Positions 1 through 7,127 of a DNA stretch of 17,885 bases are shown here, in pieces (within the stretch, counting starts at the first letter, position 1; each line of letters opens with the position of its first letter). The stretch covers positions 1 to 17,885 of the forward strand of contig CALESS010000151.1 of assembly GCA_937907495.1 (NCBI GenBank), in the 5' to 3' direction. Source of the stretch: an uncultured Anaerolineaceae bacterium. GTDB lineage: Bacteria; Chloroflexota; Anaerolineae; Anaerolineales; Anaerolineaceae. The notes beneath the pieces are model-generated. The model did not search any database. It was not told the DNA's origin and saw nothing but the letters and a program-made list of their open reading frames with translations. Both the position numbers and the translations under genes were made by a program.

Positions 1-2
1 TG

Positions 3-158
3 GGGCTCATGCAGCTCATGCCGGGGACCGCCCAGGACCTCGGTGTCGCCGATCCGTGGAACCCGACGGAGAACATCACTGCCGGGACGAAGTATTTCTC
101 CTGGCTGCTGAAAAAGTACAACGGCAACCTCACGAAGGCCCTTGCCGCATACAATGCA
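3..158 (+). CDS. Lytic transglycosylase (SLT domain), internal fragment
   Basis: This is a fragment of a soluble lytic transglycosylase, which cleaves the glycan strands of peptidoglycan in the periplasm. It opens in frame with [10 protein letters not shown], the family's central motif, continues with the [13 protein letters not shown] segment and ends at [12 protein letters not shown], which in the family is normally followed by Gly. After codon 158 the frame reads on to 344, but that tail has no SLT character and is antisense to a flavoprotein gene. The N-terminal half, including the catalytic Glu, lies before the window. The fragment probably belongs to another genome, joined here by assembly through the shared stretch at 137-158. 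The family call is secure; placement in this genome is doubtful. Confidence 0.75.
137..158. other. Probable chimeric assembly junction
   Basis: These roughly 22 bases code for KALAAYNA of a lytic transglycosylase on + and for the end of the flavoprotein fingerprint (AALYAARA) on -. Left of it only the transglycosylase reading is family-like; right of it only the flavoprotein reading is. Two unrelated genes truncated head-on inside their conserved motifs at one shared short word is what a short-overlap assembly join produces. A real recombination event through microhomology is less likely but not excluded. Confidence 0.65.
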
Positions 159-259
159 GCCGAAAGTCCAGCCGGACCTGAACCGAGTATCAATACTTTC
201 ACATGCTCTTCAATATTTTCATCGCTGGTGACTTGCACCGGGTTAAACTTTAATTCCAT
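137..259 (-). CDS. Thioredoxin reductase-like FAD oxidoreductase, N-terminal fragment
   Basis: The ATG at 259 follows a good Shine-Dalgarno site (AAGGAGA, about six bases upstream). The first 41 residues give a short polar leader and then [20 protein letters not shown], the FAD-binding GxGPAG Rossmann fingerprint of the thioredoxin reductase family. These enzymes pass electrons from NADPH through FAD to a disulphide substrate in the cytoplasm. Below 137 the reading frame stays open but no longer resembles the family; there the + strand encodes a lytic transglycosylase. The gene starts 56 bases after the aminotransferase stop on the same strand and may be co-transcribed with it. It is too short to tell true thioredoxin reductase from related ferredoxin- or NADP-dependent flavoproteins. 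Confidence 0.7.
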
Positions 260-315
260 GGAATTCTCCTTCAAAAATTTCTCTCCTTGTATAAGATGCA
301 ACCCGGCAGTAAAAG

Positions 316-1668
316 TTACACCTTCTCAACCGCCGCATCTGTAATCGCCAGGGCGGCATCCAATACCTCAAAGGCCTCGGCCAACTGTTGCGGGGTGATG
401 ATCAGCGGCGGGATCAGCAGCACCGTGTGCCAGTGGGTATAGAGGAATATTCCATGGTCCAGCATATATTTCTTAAACGCAATCATCTCCGGGCTATTAC
501 CCCCATACGGCGCCATCGGTTCGTGTGTCTCGCGGTTTTTCACCAGTTCCAGCACCCCGAACAACCCGATGGAGCGCGTCGTTCCCACCGAAGGATGGCG
601 ATCCTGGAGTTCAGCCAGCATTTCAGCCATCACCTCTCCGGTCTCGGCAGCTTTTTCCACCAACCCATCTTCTTTCATCACGTCAATCACCGCCACAGCC
701 GCGGCCAGGGCCACCGGATGACCGTTATAGGTCACCCCGCCCTCAAATACCCGGTCTTTGAACGTATCCGCAACGGCCTGGGTCATGGCAACTGCCCCCA
801 GCGGCGCATAGCCGGAGGTCAACCCTTTCGCCATGGTCATGATGTCTGGCTTTACCCCCCAGTGATCCACTGCGAACCAGGTTCCTGTCCGGCCAAACCC
901 GCTCATTACCTCATCACAAACCAGCAGGATGTGATAGCGGTCACACAATTCCCGCACGCCCTGCAAATACCCGTTGGGCGGGATGATAATCCCATTGGTT
1001 CCGGTCACAGTTTCCATCATCACCGCGGCAATGGTCTGCGGACCTTCAAACTGGATGATCTCCTCGAGGTGGTTCAAATAATCGCGGGTGAATTCTTCCT
1101 CGCTCACCTCCGGATGGCTGCGGTGGAAAGTGGAGCGGTAACGGTAAGGATCCAGGAAATGCACCACTCCCGGCATCACGGTCGGTTCCCAGGCCAGGCG
1201 GCGCGGATCTCCCGAAGCCGCAACGGCTCCATAGGTTGCGCCGTGATAGGAGCGGTAGCGGGTTAATATCTTGTGCTTGCCGGTATAGGCCCGCGCCAGT
1301 TTTATTGCGTTTTCGTTGGCATCCGCCCCGCCCATGGTGTAGAGAAAACGGGTCAACCCTGGCGGGGTGATTTCAGCCAGTTCCTTGCCCAGCAACGCCC
1401 GCGGACGGGTGGCAAAACCCGGGCCGGCGAAGGTGAGGGATCGGGCTTGCTCCACCATGGCCTCGATCACCCGCTCGTCTCCATGGCCGATGTTTACACA
1501 CATCACCATCGAATTCATATCCAGGTACCGTTTTCCGTTCACATCCCAGAAATATACCCCCTTTGCCCGCTCAATCGGGATGGGGCTGACCTTGCTCTGG
1601 GCTGACCATGTCCAAAAATTATGCTTCATTGCCAATGGCAAGATTTGATCGTCTGGAATTTCGAGCAT
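316..1668 (-). CDS. Class III PLP-dependent aminotransferase
   Basis: A 450-residue fold-type I enzyme of the class III (omega-aminotransferase/acetylornithine) family, which moves an amino group from an amine or amino acid to a keto acid in the cytoplasm. Full family length is present: the [14 protein letters not shown] entry motif, the [14 protein letters not shown] cofactor-phosphate region, SYHGATYGA, the PLP-ring Asp in [12 protein letters not shown] (D252), and the Schiff-base Lys in [14 protein letters not shown] (K281). The YGGNSPEM segment and overall pattern recall taurine/beta-alanine-pyruvate aminotransferases, but the substrate cannot be fixed. The ATG at 1668 was chosen for its Shine-Dalgarno site (GAGGTG); the frame extends upstream to 1737 without a comparable site. 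It is divergent from the DUF309 gene, and the flavoprotein fragment follows on the same strand. Confidence 0.92.
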   Translation of the reverse strand: MLEIPDDQILPLAMKHNFWTWSAQSKVSPIPIERAKGVYFWDVNGKRYLDMNSMVMCVNIGHGDERVIEAMVEQARSLTFAGPGFATRPRALLGKELAEITPPGLTRFLYTMGGADANENAIKLARAYTGKHKILTRYRSYHGATYGAVAASGDPRRLAWEPTVMPGVVHFLDPYRYRSTFHRSHPEVSEEEFTRDYLNHLEEIIQFEGPQTIAAVMMETVTGTNGIIIPPNGYLQGVRELCDRYHILLVCDEVMSGFGRTGTWFAVDHWGVKPDIMTMAKGLTSGYAPLGAVAMTQAVADTFKDRVFEGGVTYNGHPVALAAAVAVIDVMKEDGLVEKAAETGEVMAEMLAELQDRHPSVGTTRSIGLFGVLELVKNRETHEPMAPYGGNSPEMIAFKKYMLDHGIFLYTHWHTVLLIPPLIITPQQLAEAFEVLDAALAITDAAVEKV

Positions 1669-1721
1669 CTCCACCTCACCTGTTGAGTAATATTGCCCGG
1701 CTTTGTCCCTCAATCTGGCAT

Positions 1722-1736
1722 GCAGGGAACATACCA
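1722..1736 (-). promoter_or_regulatory. Weak sigma-54-like promoter candidate for the aminotransferase
   Basis: On the minus strand the element reads TGG-TATG-TTCC-CTGC. GG (1735-1734) and GC (1723-1722) are separated by exactly ten bases, with 5 of 7 matches to the -24 box and 3 of 4 to TTGC. Transcription would start near 1710, leaving a leader of about 42 bases. Single sites like this occur by chance; it is recorded because a better sigma-54 element exists in this window. Confidence 0.25.
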
Positions 1737-1797
1737 CCGTCTTACAATCCTATCCTATCACTCTTTTTCCATCCGAAAAGTGATCTTCAGGCAATTC

Positions 1798-1826
1798 TTG
1801 CCGGAGGGTCATCCATCTTTTATAAT
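1798..1826 (+). promoter_or_regulatory. Sigma-70-type promoter of the DUF309-fabL pair, likely leaderless
   Basis: TTGCCG (1798-1803) and a perfect TATAAT (1821-1826) lie 17 bases apart, an ideal housekeeping spacing. The start codon at 1836 is only nine bases beyond the -10 box, so the predicted transcript start (about 1833-1836) falls on or just before the ATG. No Shine-Dalgarno site precedes the ATG, consistent with a leaderless message. Confidence 0.65.
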
Positions 1827-1835
1827 TCTTCTATC

Positions 1836-2282
1836 ATGAAGAACAATCTTATAGATCCCCTGGCAAATGTGCCTCTTCCGGCGGCTGCCCTGCGCGGGTT
1901 GCAGCTCTTCAATGCCGGTGATTATTTTGAAGCGCATGAATTCCTGGAAACCGCCTGGCGGGCTGAAACGGCACCGATTCGCGAACTCTACCGCGGTATC
2001 CTCCAGGTGGGAGTGGGGTTCTATCACCTGCAACGGGGCAACTTCCCGGGCGCTCACAAACTTTTCCAGCGGGCATTGCGCTGGCTGGAACCTTTCCCTG
2101 CCTGTTGCCAGGGAATCAACGTGGAAGATGTACGCACCCGCACGCAGCACATTGACGCCCTCCTGGTGAAATCGCTGCCTGATCCATCGCAATCCACCCT
2201 GGAAAGCTTATTCTTTCCAATCCAATTTGATCTTCATCCCCTCGAGGCAAATGATGACCAACCCCCTCCCTCTGACAGGTAA
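1836..2282 (+). CDS. DUF309 family protein
   Basis: A 148-residue protein of the DUF309 family, whose biochemical role is unknown. The diagnostic helix FNAGDYFEAHEFLETAW carries the conserved H34-E35 and E38, which in the family look like a potential metal or active-site cluster. A second family helix follows (RELYRGILQVGVGFYHLQRGNF). The ATG at 1836 was chosen because the DUF309 fold starts shortly after it and a strong promoter lies directly upstream; the longer open frame back to 1608 runs over the aminotransferase and is not credible. The last 29 bases overlap the start of the reductase gene, suggesting translational coupling. No signal peptide or membrane segment is visible. Confidence 0.85.
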   Translation: MKNNLIDPLANVPLPAAALRGLQLFNAGDYFEAHEFLETAWRAETAPIRELYRGILQVGVGFYHLQRGNFPGAHKLFQRALRWLEPFPACCQGINVEDVRTRTQHIDALLVKSLPDPSQSTLESLFFPIQFDLHPLEANDDQPPPSDR

Positions 2283-3033
2283 AATTGCACTCATCACCGG
2301 TTCCGGCCGCGGCATCGGGCGAGCGATTGCCCTGCGCCTGGCTGCCGATGGCGCAGACATTATCATCAACTATGTCCGTAACCAACAACCCGCCGAAGAG
2401 ACTGCCGCCCTGATCCAATCCATGGGACGCAAAACCCTGGTGGTGCAGGCCAACATTTCCAAGCTGGAAGACATTGATGATCTTTTTCAGCAGGTGGCAG
2501 GTGAATTTGGCGGCCTTGACATCCTCATCAGCAATGCTGCCTCCGGCTTCAATCGCCCCGGGATGCTGCAAAAACCCACCGGCTGGGATTGGACGATGAC
2601 CGTCAATGCCCGGGCTTTTCTCTTCGCAGCCCAGCGCGCCCAACCTCTAATGGTCGCCCGCGGCGGTGGTCACATGGTGACCATTTCCAGCCCCGGCGCC
2701 CAGCGCGTTCTGCCAGATTATATTGCCGTTGGCGCCAGTAAAGCTGCCCTGGAATCTCTCACCCGCTACCTGGCCGTAGAATTGGCCCCGCAGAACATCC
2801 GGGTCAACGCGGTCTCCCCCGGTCTCGTTCTCACGGATGCGCTCCAGCACTTTGCCTCCTTAAGCCAGGCAGATACCATTCCCAACGCCATCAAAAACAC
2901 TCCCGCCGGTCGCCTGGTGACCCCAGAGGACGTGGCAGGAGTGGTTGCATTCCTGTGCTCCCCAGCCGCAGCCATGATTTGCGGCCAGGTAATTGTGGTG
3001 GAAGGTGGCTATACGCTCATCACACCTGGTTAA
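2254..3033 (+). CDS. fabL: Enoyl-ACP reductase III, FabL-type short-chain dehydrogenase
   Basis: A 259-residue short-chain dehydrogenase that most resembles Bacillus FabL, the NADPH-dependent enoyl-[acyl-carrier-protein] reductase that completes each cycle of fatty acid elongation. Visible features are the cofactor motif TGSGRGIG (15-22), NAASGFNRP, WDWTMTVNARAFLF, and a catalytic Tyr-Lys pair spaced YX6K (Y156, K163 in DYIAVGASK). Ordinary dehydrogenases of this family use YX3K; YX6K marks enoyl reductases. RYLAVELAPQNIRVNAVSPG and NTPAGRLVTPEDV also match FabL. Start: two ATGs lie at 2251 and 2254; GAGG at 2244-2247 is better spaced from the second. It overlaps the DUF309 gene by 29 bases. 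The stop shares TTAA with the convergent cyclase gene. A FabL-like dehydrogenase of other specificity is the main alternative. Confidence 0.85.
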   Translation: MTNPLPLTGKIALITGSGRGIGRAIALRLAADGADIIINYVRNQQPAEETAALIQSMGRKTLVVQANISKLEDIDDLFQQVAGEFGGLDILISNAASGFNRPGMLQKPTGWDWTMTVNARAFLFAAQRAQPLMVARGGGHMVTISSPGAQRVLPDYIAVGASKAALESLTRYLAVELAPQNIRVNAVSPGLVLTDALQHFASLSQADTIPNAIKNTPAGRLVTPEDVAGVVAFLCSPAAAMICGQVIVVEGGYTLITPG

Positions 3034-3668
3034 TCCTGGATCAGGATGGTGCGGGCCGGGGCACCATCACTTCCGGCCAGTTTTAGCGGCAGGCAATAAA
3101 GTGTATACAAACCTGGCTCCACTTGGTCCAGGTTGATTCCTTCCAGTAAAATTACCTCGGCTTTCAGAAACACCTCGTGGGGGGGGCGGCTTTGCGAAAA
3201 CGGCGCGGCCGATAGATAGTCAATCCCCATCAATTGGACGCCATGATTCACCAACCATTCCGCTCCATCCGCGCTGACGGCTACAAACGTGGAATCAAAC
3301 TCATCCTTGCCGCTGGCCCGAATATGCACATTGCGGGTCTTAAACAGCACCCGCTTCACGCCCGGCATGAATTTAACGGTATCCAGTACGGCCGCGGTAA
3401 TCTCTTCCACTTCATCTGGGAGCTGCACAACCTGCGCCGGTCCAACCAGCACCTCCAGTGGTAAGGTTTCGATGGTTTTACCTTCCGCCAAAAAGTGATA
3501 CGGCGCATCCACATGCGTCCCCGCATGAACGCTGCTGGAGTAGAAGGACACGTTGCAGTTATCACCCTCCTCAATTTTACTCAAGCGGCGCAGCTCCACC
3601 GCCGGGTCACCCGGCCAGACAACCATCCCAGGCCGGATGGTCAACGAAATATCGAATATTTTGCTCAT
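3030..3668 (-). CDS. Cyclase family protein, KynB-like metal-dependent hydrolase
   Basis: A 212-residue cytoplasmic protein of the cyclase/kynurenine formamidase family, zinc-dependent enzymes that hydrolyse amides or ring carbonyls such as N-formylkynurenine. The signature HAGTHVDAPYHF is present (H48, H52, D54, H58). The second conserved pair, H164 and E176, sits at the usual 12-residue spacing in PPHEVFLKAEVILLEGINL. Length is normal for the family. The start at 3668 follows AGAGGTG with good spacing. The gene lies 20 bases after the second CapA-like gene on the same strand and is probably its operon partner. No other tryptophan-degradation gene is near, so kynurenine as substrate is not supported; a general cyclase-family hydrolase is the safe call. 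Confidence 0.88.
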   Translation of the reverse strand: MSKIFDISLTIRPGMVVWPGDPAVELRRLSKIEEGDNCNVSFYSSSVHAGTHVDAPYHFLAEGKTIETLPLEVLVGPAQVVQLPDEVEEITAAVLDTVKFMPGVKRVLFKTRNVHIRASGKDEFDSTFVAVSADGAEWLVNHGVQLMGIDYLSAAPFSQSRPPHEVFLKAEVILLEGINLDQVEPGLYTLYCLPLKLAGSDGAPARTILIQD

Positions 3669-3688
3669 CGTTTCACCTCTTCCCGATT

Positions 3689-5377
3689 TTACCATCCACT
3701 GGCTTTGAAGATATCCCGCAGGAAATTCATTCTTTCCTCCGCGGTCATCGGCCGGGGACGGGCGTAATTTTCCAGCATGGCAGTCAACAATTCCGTGCTG
3801 ATATGCCGGCCCTCATAAAACACATGCCGATCCAGGAATTCCCGCCGCGTTCCCACCACCGGATAATCCATCTGGTCAAAAAACAGGTTACCCAGGCCAT
3901 GATGGATCAGCTTCCCGTCCAGAAAATCAAACGCCTGCGGGTAGTGGGCTTGCGAGCCACTGACAATCACTGCCCCCGCCTCCGAGAGAGAACGAAAATC
4001 CGCCACCTGCTGCGGTCCGGGGATGGCTGAATACGACTCGCCATATTGCAATGTGGCAATTACCAAATACCCTTCGGCGGTTAGATCCCGAATCTGCTGG
4101 CGAAAAGCATCCCAATCACAGGGTTGCGTGCCCGCATTCCCCGGCCCGGCCCAATCGCCGCCCGGCCCAGCCGGGTTACAGCCGACAAAGGCAAAGGCAT
4201 TGCCATTGTGTTCCAGGAGGGCCGGCTGTTGGGCAATTTCCAGGTTCTCCCCACCGCCGAAAGTGTACCATCCCCGCTCACGGTACATCTCCATACTGAG
4301 TGGCAGCGCCTCCGGACGAAAGTCCATCAGATGGTTCCCGGTCAGCTCCACAATATCCACCCCCACATCTTCCAATAAATCAATATAGATCGGCCGGCTG
4401 CAGAAGCGCAGCAACACGTAGTTGGGGTCCTGCGCCGGGCAGTCTGGGTGAAAAGATACCTCGTTGCTGACGTGGGTAAAATCAGCCTCGCGCATCCAAT
4501 CTCGAATATCTTCACCCGGATACAGAATGCCGTATTTATCCATCATAAAACCGGTGGCGCGGGTCAATGCTGTCACCCCGGTCATGGTAATGACCGTCAT
4601 CTTCTCCTCCAACCGGTTGGAAGCCGGCAGAGGGGGCAAAATGGCCGCGGTCGTTTCGCCTTCCCAGTGAAAATACACCGTCAGAAAATAATCCTCCGTT
4701 GGAAATTCCTGCTGCAACGGGGAAAGACCATCAATCCGCAGCACCTTCCAGCGCGGTTCAAGTTCCTCAAACGGGAGGATCGCCAGAGCCGGTTGATCGC
4801 CCCAGGCCAGCTCCATCATCTCATGCGAATCATTGACTATACGCAATTTATCAACCGAACCTTCCCCCCACACACGCTCCAGCATCGCCCGCGTGGTTTC
4901 CGTCAGGTAGAGTTTTTCATCCTCCCATCCCTCGACTGCTTCTCCCTTCCAAAGGCTCAGCAAGGCCTGGCTGTTTATTTCATCTTCCAGTGTGGAAAAC
5001 GGTGCTGCCAGTGCAAACACCCAGCTTGCGCTGCCCTCAGAGTTGGATCTATCCGGCACCAGCCATAGATCCGCGCTCTCACCCTCCGCCGCCCATTGCA
5101 TCCCCTCGATTGGTTGAATCCCTTGCCGCAGATTCTGCGGAACGCCCGGGTGTAAGCCTAATTTGACGGGTGGAACCGGGGTCGGCGTCAGCGTAACAAT
5201 CTGCCGGGTGGGAACCTGGGGCTGAAACGGCGTCTGGCTCGGAAGCGGCGTTTCAACCCCCAATGGGGCAGTTTGTGACGGGAGGCTGAGAGGCGGAACG
5301 GATTGGCAGCCAGCCAGAATACTGAACAGAATGACTATTTCCAACCAGAACTTTGAAACTTTACCATTCACTCGCAT
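3689..5377 (-). CDS. CapA-like lipoprotein (second of tandem pair)
   Basis: A 562-residue predicted lipoprotein: a hydrophobic N-terminus ending in the lipobox LAGC (C24), then a Pro/Thr-rich linker to about residue 72. Residues about 80-255 form an unassigned domain shared with the upstream paralog (ILPFEELEPRWKVLRIDG). Residues about 260-545 form a CapA/PGA_cap domain of the calcineurin-like phosphoesterase group (ELTGNHLMD, SGSQAHYPQ, HHGLGNLFFDQ), a family named for poly-gamma-glutamate capsule synthesis. The usual first metal-ligand motif GD at the domain start is replaced by TGVTALTR, so catalysis is uncertain. The start at 5377 (AGAAGG upstream) overlaps the previous gene by 17 bases, indicating coupling; the frame extends to 5437 inside that gene. 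The likely place of action is the outer face of the cytoplasmic membrane. Confidence 0.85.
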   Translation of the reverse strand: MRVNGKVSKFWLEIVILFSILAGCQSVPPLSLPSQTAPLGVETPLPSQTPFQPQVPTRQIVTLTPTPVPPVKLGLHPGVPQNLRQGIQPIEGMQWAAEGESADLWLVPDRSNSEGSASWVFALAAPFSTLEDEINSQALLSLWKGEAVEGWEDEKLYLTETTRAMLERVWGEGSVDKLRIVNDSHEMMELAWGDQPALAILPFEELEPRWKVLRIDGLSPLQQEFPTEDYFLTVYFHWEGETTAAILPPLPASNRLEEKMTVITMTGVTALTRATGFMMDKYGILYPGEDIRDWMREADFTHVSNEVSFHPDCPAQDPNYVLLRFCSRPIYIDLLEDVGVDIVELTGNHLMDFRPEALPLSMEMYRERGWYTFGGGENLEIAQQPALLEHNGNAFAFVGCNPAGPGGDWAGPGNAGTQPCDWDAFRQQIRDLTAEGYLVIATLQYGESYSAIPGPQQVADFRSLSEAGAVIVSGSQAHYPQAFDFLDGKLIHHGLGNLFFDQMDYPVVGTRREFLDRHVFYEGRHISTELLTAMLENYARPRPMTAEERMNFLRDIFKASGW

Positions 5378-6995
5378 TGAAAACCTTCTCCAGGATGATT
5401 TTTCGTTCTTCCGGTTGCATCGGCCGCGGCCGGGCACCTTCTTCCAGCCAGGCAGTCAGAACCTCGGTGCTCAAATGCCGTCCGTCATAAAAAATATAAC
5501 GGTCCAGCAATTCCTGTTTTGTAATCCAATCCACCTGGTCGAACCAAAAATTGCCCAGCCCGTAATGAATAAACGTCTCATCTTCCAGCCGGTAAGCCTG
5601 GGGGCAATGCGCCTGGCTTCCGCTCACCACCACCGCCCCCGCCTCAACCATGCGGTCAGCCAATACCCGCTGGCTGGAATGAGGGCGGTAATCACAAACT
5701 TCGAAACCCTGGAAAGTCACGATGGGCAAGAACCCTTCACTCCGCAGCCGTTGGACTTCTACTGCCAGCCATTCCAAATCGCATGGCGCTGAGCCCGGTT
5801 CTGTCTCTGTCGCCCAATCCGATTCTGGACCGGTGGCGTTACACCCCAGGAAAGCCAGCCGATTGCCGTGATGCTCGATCAATAACGGCTGGCGGGCGGC
5901 TTCGGTGTTCATCCCGCCGCCAAAGACCTGCAACCCGGCCTGTTCATACATTTGAAGCGAACCGGCAAAAGCCTCCCGCCCCCAGTCATTCAGGTGATTG
6001 CCTGTCAGCTCCACCACATCTACCCCGGCATAGGTAAACAACTCCATAAATTCCGGTTGGGCACAGAATCGGCCCCCCGCCCGGATGGGCAGCGGTGCCG
6101 GACAATCCTCATAAAAGGGTACTTCATGGCTGATATGCGTAATATCTGCACTTTGCAGCCAGGCCAAAATATCGCCAGCCGGGTATAGTATTCCTTCCTC
6201 CGCCATCCGGGCAGCCGTTCCCCGGGTTAAAGCCGAGACGCCCGTCAGCAGAACATCGGTCATCAAATCTGGATTACGGTTGCTGCCAACCCGGCAACTG
6301 GCGGAAATTTGTCCCAGGATCCCATCCTCACCCTGCCAGAAGTAATCCGCCCGCAGTGGGTAAATCGTCACATCCAGTTCCTTGTCCAGCACCGATTTTC
6401 CATCCACCCGCAGTACTTTGAGCTGCGGCACAATCTCCTCAAATGGCAACAGCACCAGGAGCGAGGGTTCACGCCACACCTGGCGCGCCAGCTCAGCCGG
6501 CTCATTGATCAATAGCACCCCAGAGGTTTCTCCCCAATCCACTGCAAACACTTCATAGGTTTCCCGGCTCATTCCAAGCTTCCAGGGCCCGGAACCCTGC
6601 CAGGCCGCCTTCACGTCCGCCAGGCTCAAACCATCCACCAGCAGATCAAAACGCCCTGCCAGCCCGTAGATTCGCCGATAGGCTAATTCACCGCCGCTGC
6701 GGGATAAAACCACCGTTGCCTGACTGCGGCTTGGGGCGGTGTGAATATTCGGCGGAAAACAGACCCACATCTGTACCGCCGCCGGGATGGAATCGTCGAA
6801 CCAGTAGGTGATCTCCGGAATGGGGGTGACTTCGGTTGCCGTACGGGTTGTCGTCGGACTCAACGCGGTGGTTGCGCTGGGCTGGGCTGGAACCCCAATA
6901 GACGTGGGGGCGGGGGTAATAACCGCACCTCCAGCCTGACAGCCACTCAATCCGCCTGCTGCAATCAAAAAAATTACCAATCCGAAATGCTTCAA
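5361..6995 (-). CDS. CapA-like lipoprotein (first of tandem pair)
   Basis: A 544-residue predicted lipoprotein with lipobox LSGC (C19), a Thr/Pro-rich linker to about residue 58, an unassigned domain at about 60-235 (LLPFEEIVPQLKVLRVDG), and a C-terminal CapA/PGA_cap domain from about 245 (ELTGNHLNDWG at 329-339, SGSQAHCPQ, HYGLGNFWFDQ). It is clearly paralogous to the next gene along its whole length; both end in a similar FxAS(E/G)W tail, so the pair arose by tandem duplication. The domain start reads LTGVSALTR where the family usually has a metal-binding Asp. The start codon is TTG at 6995, supported by GGAGG five bases upstream; no ATG or GTG fits as well. Its stop lies inside the second CapA gene. 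It is probably the first gene of a three-gene operon with that paralog and the cyclase. Confidence 0.85.
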   Translation of the reverse strand: MKHFGLVIFLIAAGGLSGCQAGGAVITPAPTSIGVPAQPSATTALSPTTTRTATEVTPIPEITYWFDDSIPAAVQMWVCFPPNIHTAPSRSQATVVLSRSGGELAYRRIYGLAGRFDLLVDGLSLADVKAAWQGSGPWKLGMSRETYEVFAVDWGETSGVLLINEPAELARQVWREPSLLVLLPFEEIVPQLKVLRVDGKSVLDKELDVTIYPLRADYFWQGEDGILGQISASCRVGSNRNPDLMTDVLLTGVSALTRGTAARMAEEGILYPAGDILAWLQSADITHISHEVPFYEDCPAPLPIRAGGRFCAQPEFMELFTYAGVDVVELTGNHLNDWGREAFAGSLQMYEQAGLQVFGGGMNTEAARQPLLIEHHGNRLAFLGCNATGPESDWATETEPGSAPCDLEWLAVEVQRLRSEGFLPIVTFQGFEVCDYRPHSSQRVLADRMVEAGAVVVSGSQAHCPQAYRLEDETFIHYGLGNFWFDQVDWITKQELLDRYIFYDGRHLSTEVLTAWLEEGARPRPMQPEERKIILEKVFNASEW

Positions 6996-7015
6996 ACGGC
7001 CTCCGCAATTTCCTG

Positions 7016-7047
7016 ATTATAATCCGGGATTCATGGATCATACTCAA
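7016..7047 (-). promoter_or_regulatory. Possible promoter of the CapA-CapA-cyclase operon
   Basis: A perfect TATAAT on the minus strand (7021-7016) lies 20 bases upstream of the TTG start. The nearest -35-like hexamer is TTGAGT (7047-7042), about 20 bases from it, longer than the usual 17. The -10 box is convincing, the -35 weak. Confidence 0.4.
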
Positions 7048-7055
7048 AACAATTT

Positions 7056-7088
7056 TTGATAGTTATTGATGGTTCCCCGGCGTATAAT
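7056..7088 (+). promoter_or_regulatory. Possible promoter of the thiolase gene with a direct repeat
   Basis: A perfect TATAAT lies at 7083-7088, 39 bases before the thiolase ATG. TTGATA at 7056-7061 is 21 bases upstream, too far for an ideal -35. Between them TTGAT occurs twice, at 7056 and 7066, one helical turn apart. Such same-face direct repeats are typical of activator binding and could compensate for the poor spacing. This is inference. Confidence 0.4.
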
Positions 7089-7127
7089 TCAAATCAGCCA
7101 TCTTATCGGGTTCATGAAAGGATCAAA

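Noticed and set aside
9..344. A single 111-residue protein beginning as a lytic transglycosylase
   Set aside because: Family similarity ends at 158; the rest is antisense to the flavoprotein start and the aminotransferase end, so the frame is a by-product of the join.
388..1266. 292-codon open frame on + inside the aminotransferase
   Set aside because: His/Arg/Pro-rich composition with no family pattern; it is the antisense shadow of a clear class III aminotransferase.
1608..1835. N-terminal extension of the DUF309 protein
   Set aside because: It runs over the aminotransferase start and across the promoter; the conserved fold begins after the ATG at 1836.
4448..5068. 206-codon open frame on + within the second CapA gene
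   Set aside because: No ribosome site or family features; the minus-strand lipoprotein explains the region.
7056..7127. 24-residue N-terminal extension of the thiolase
   Set aside because: It covers the TATAAT box, and the thiolase fold begins at the ATG at 7128, which has its own ribosome site.
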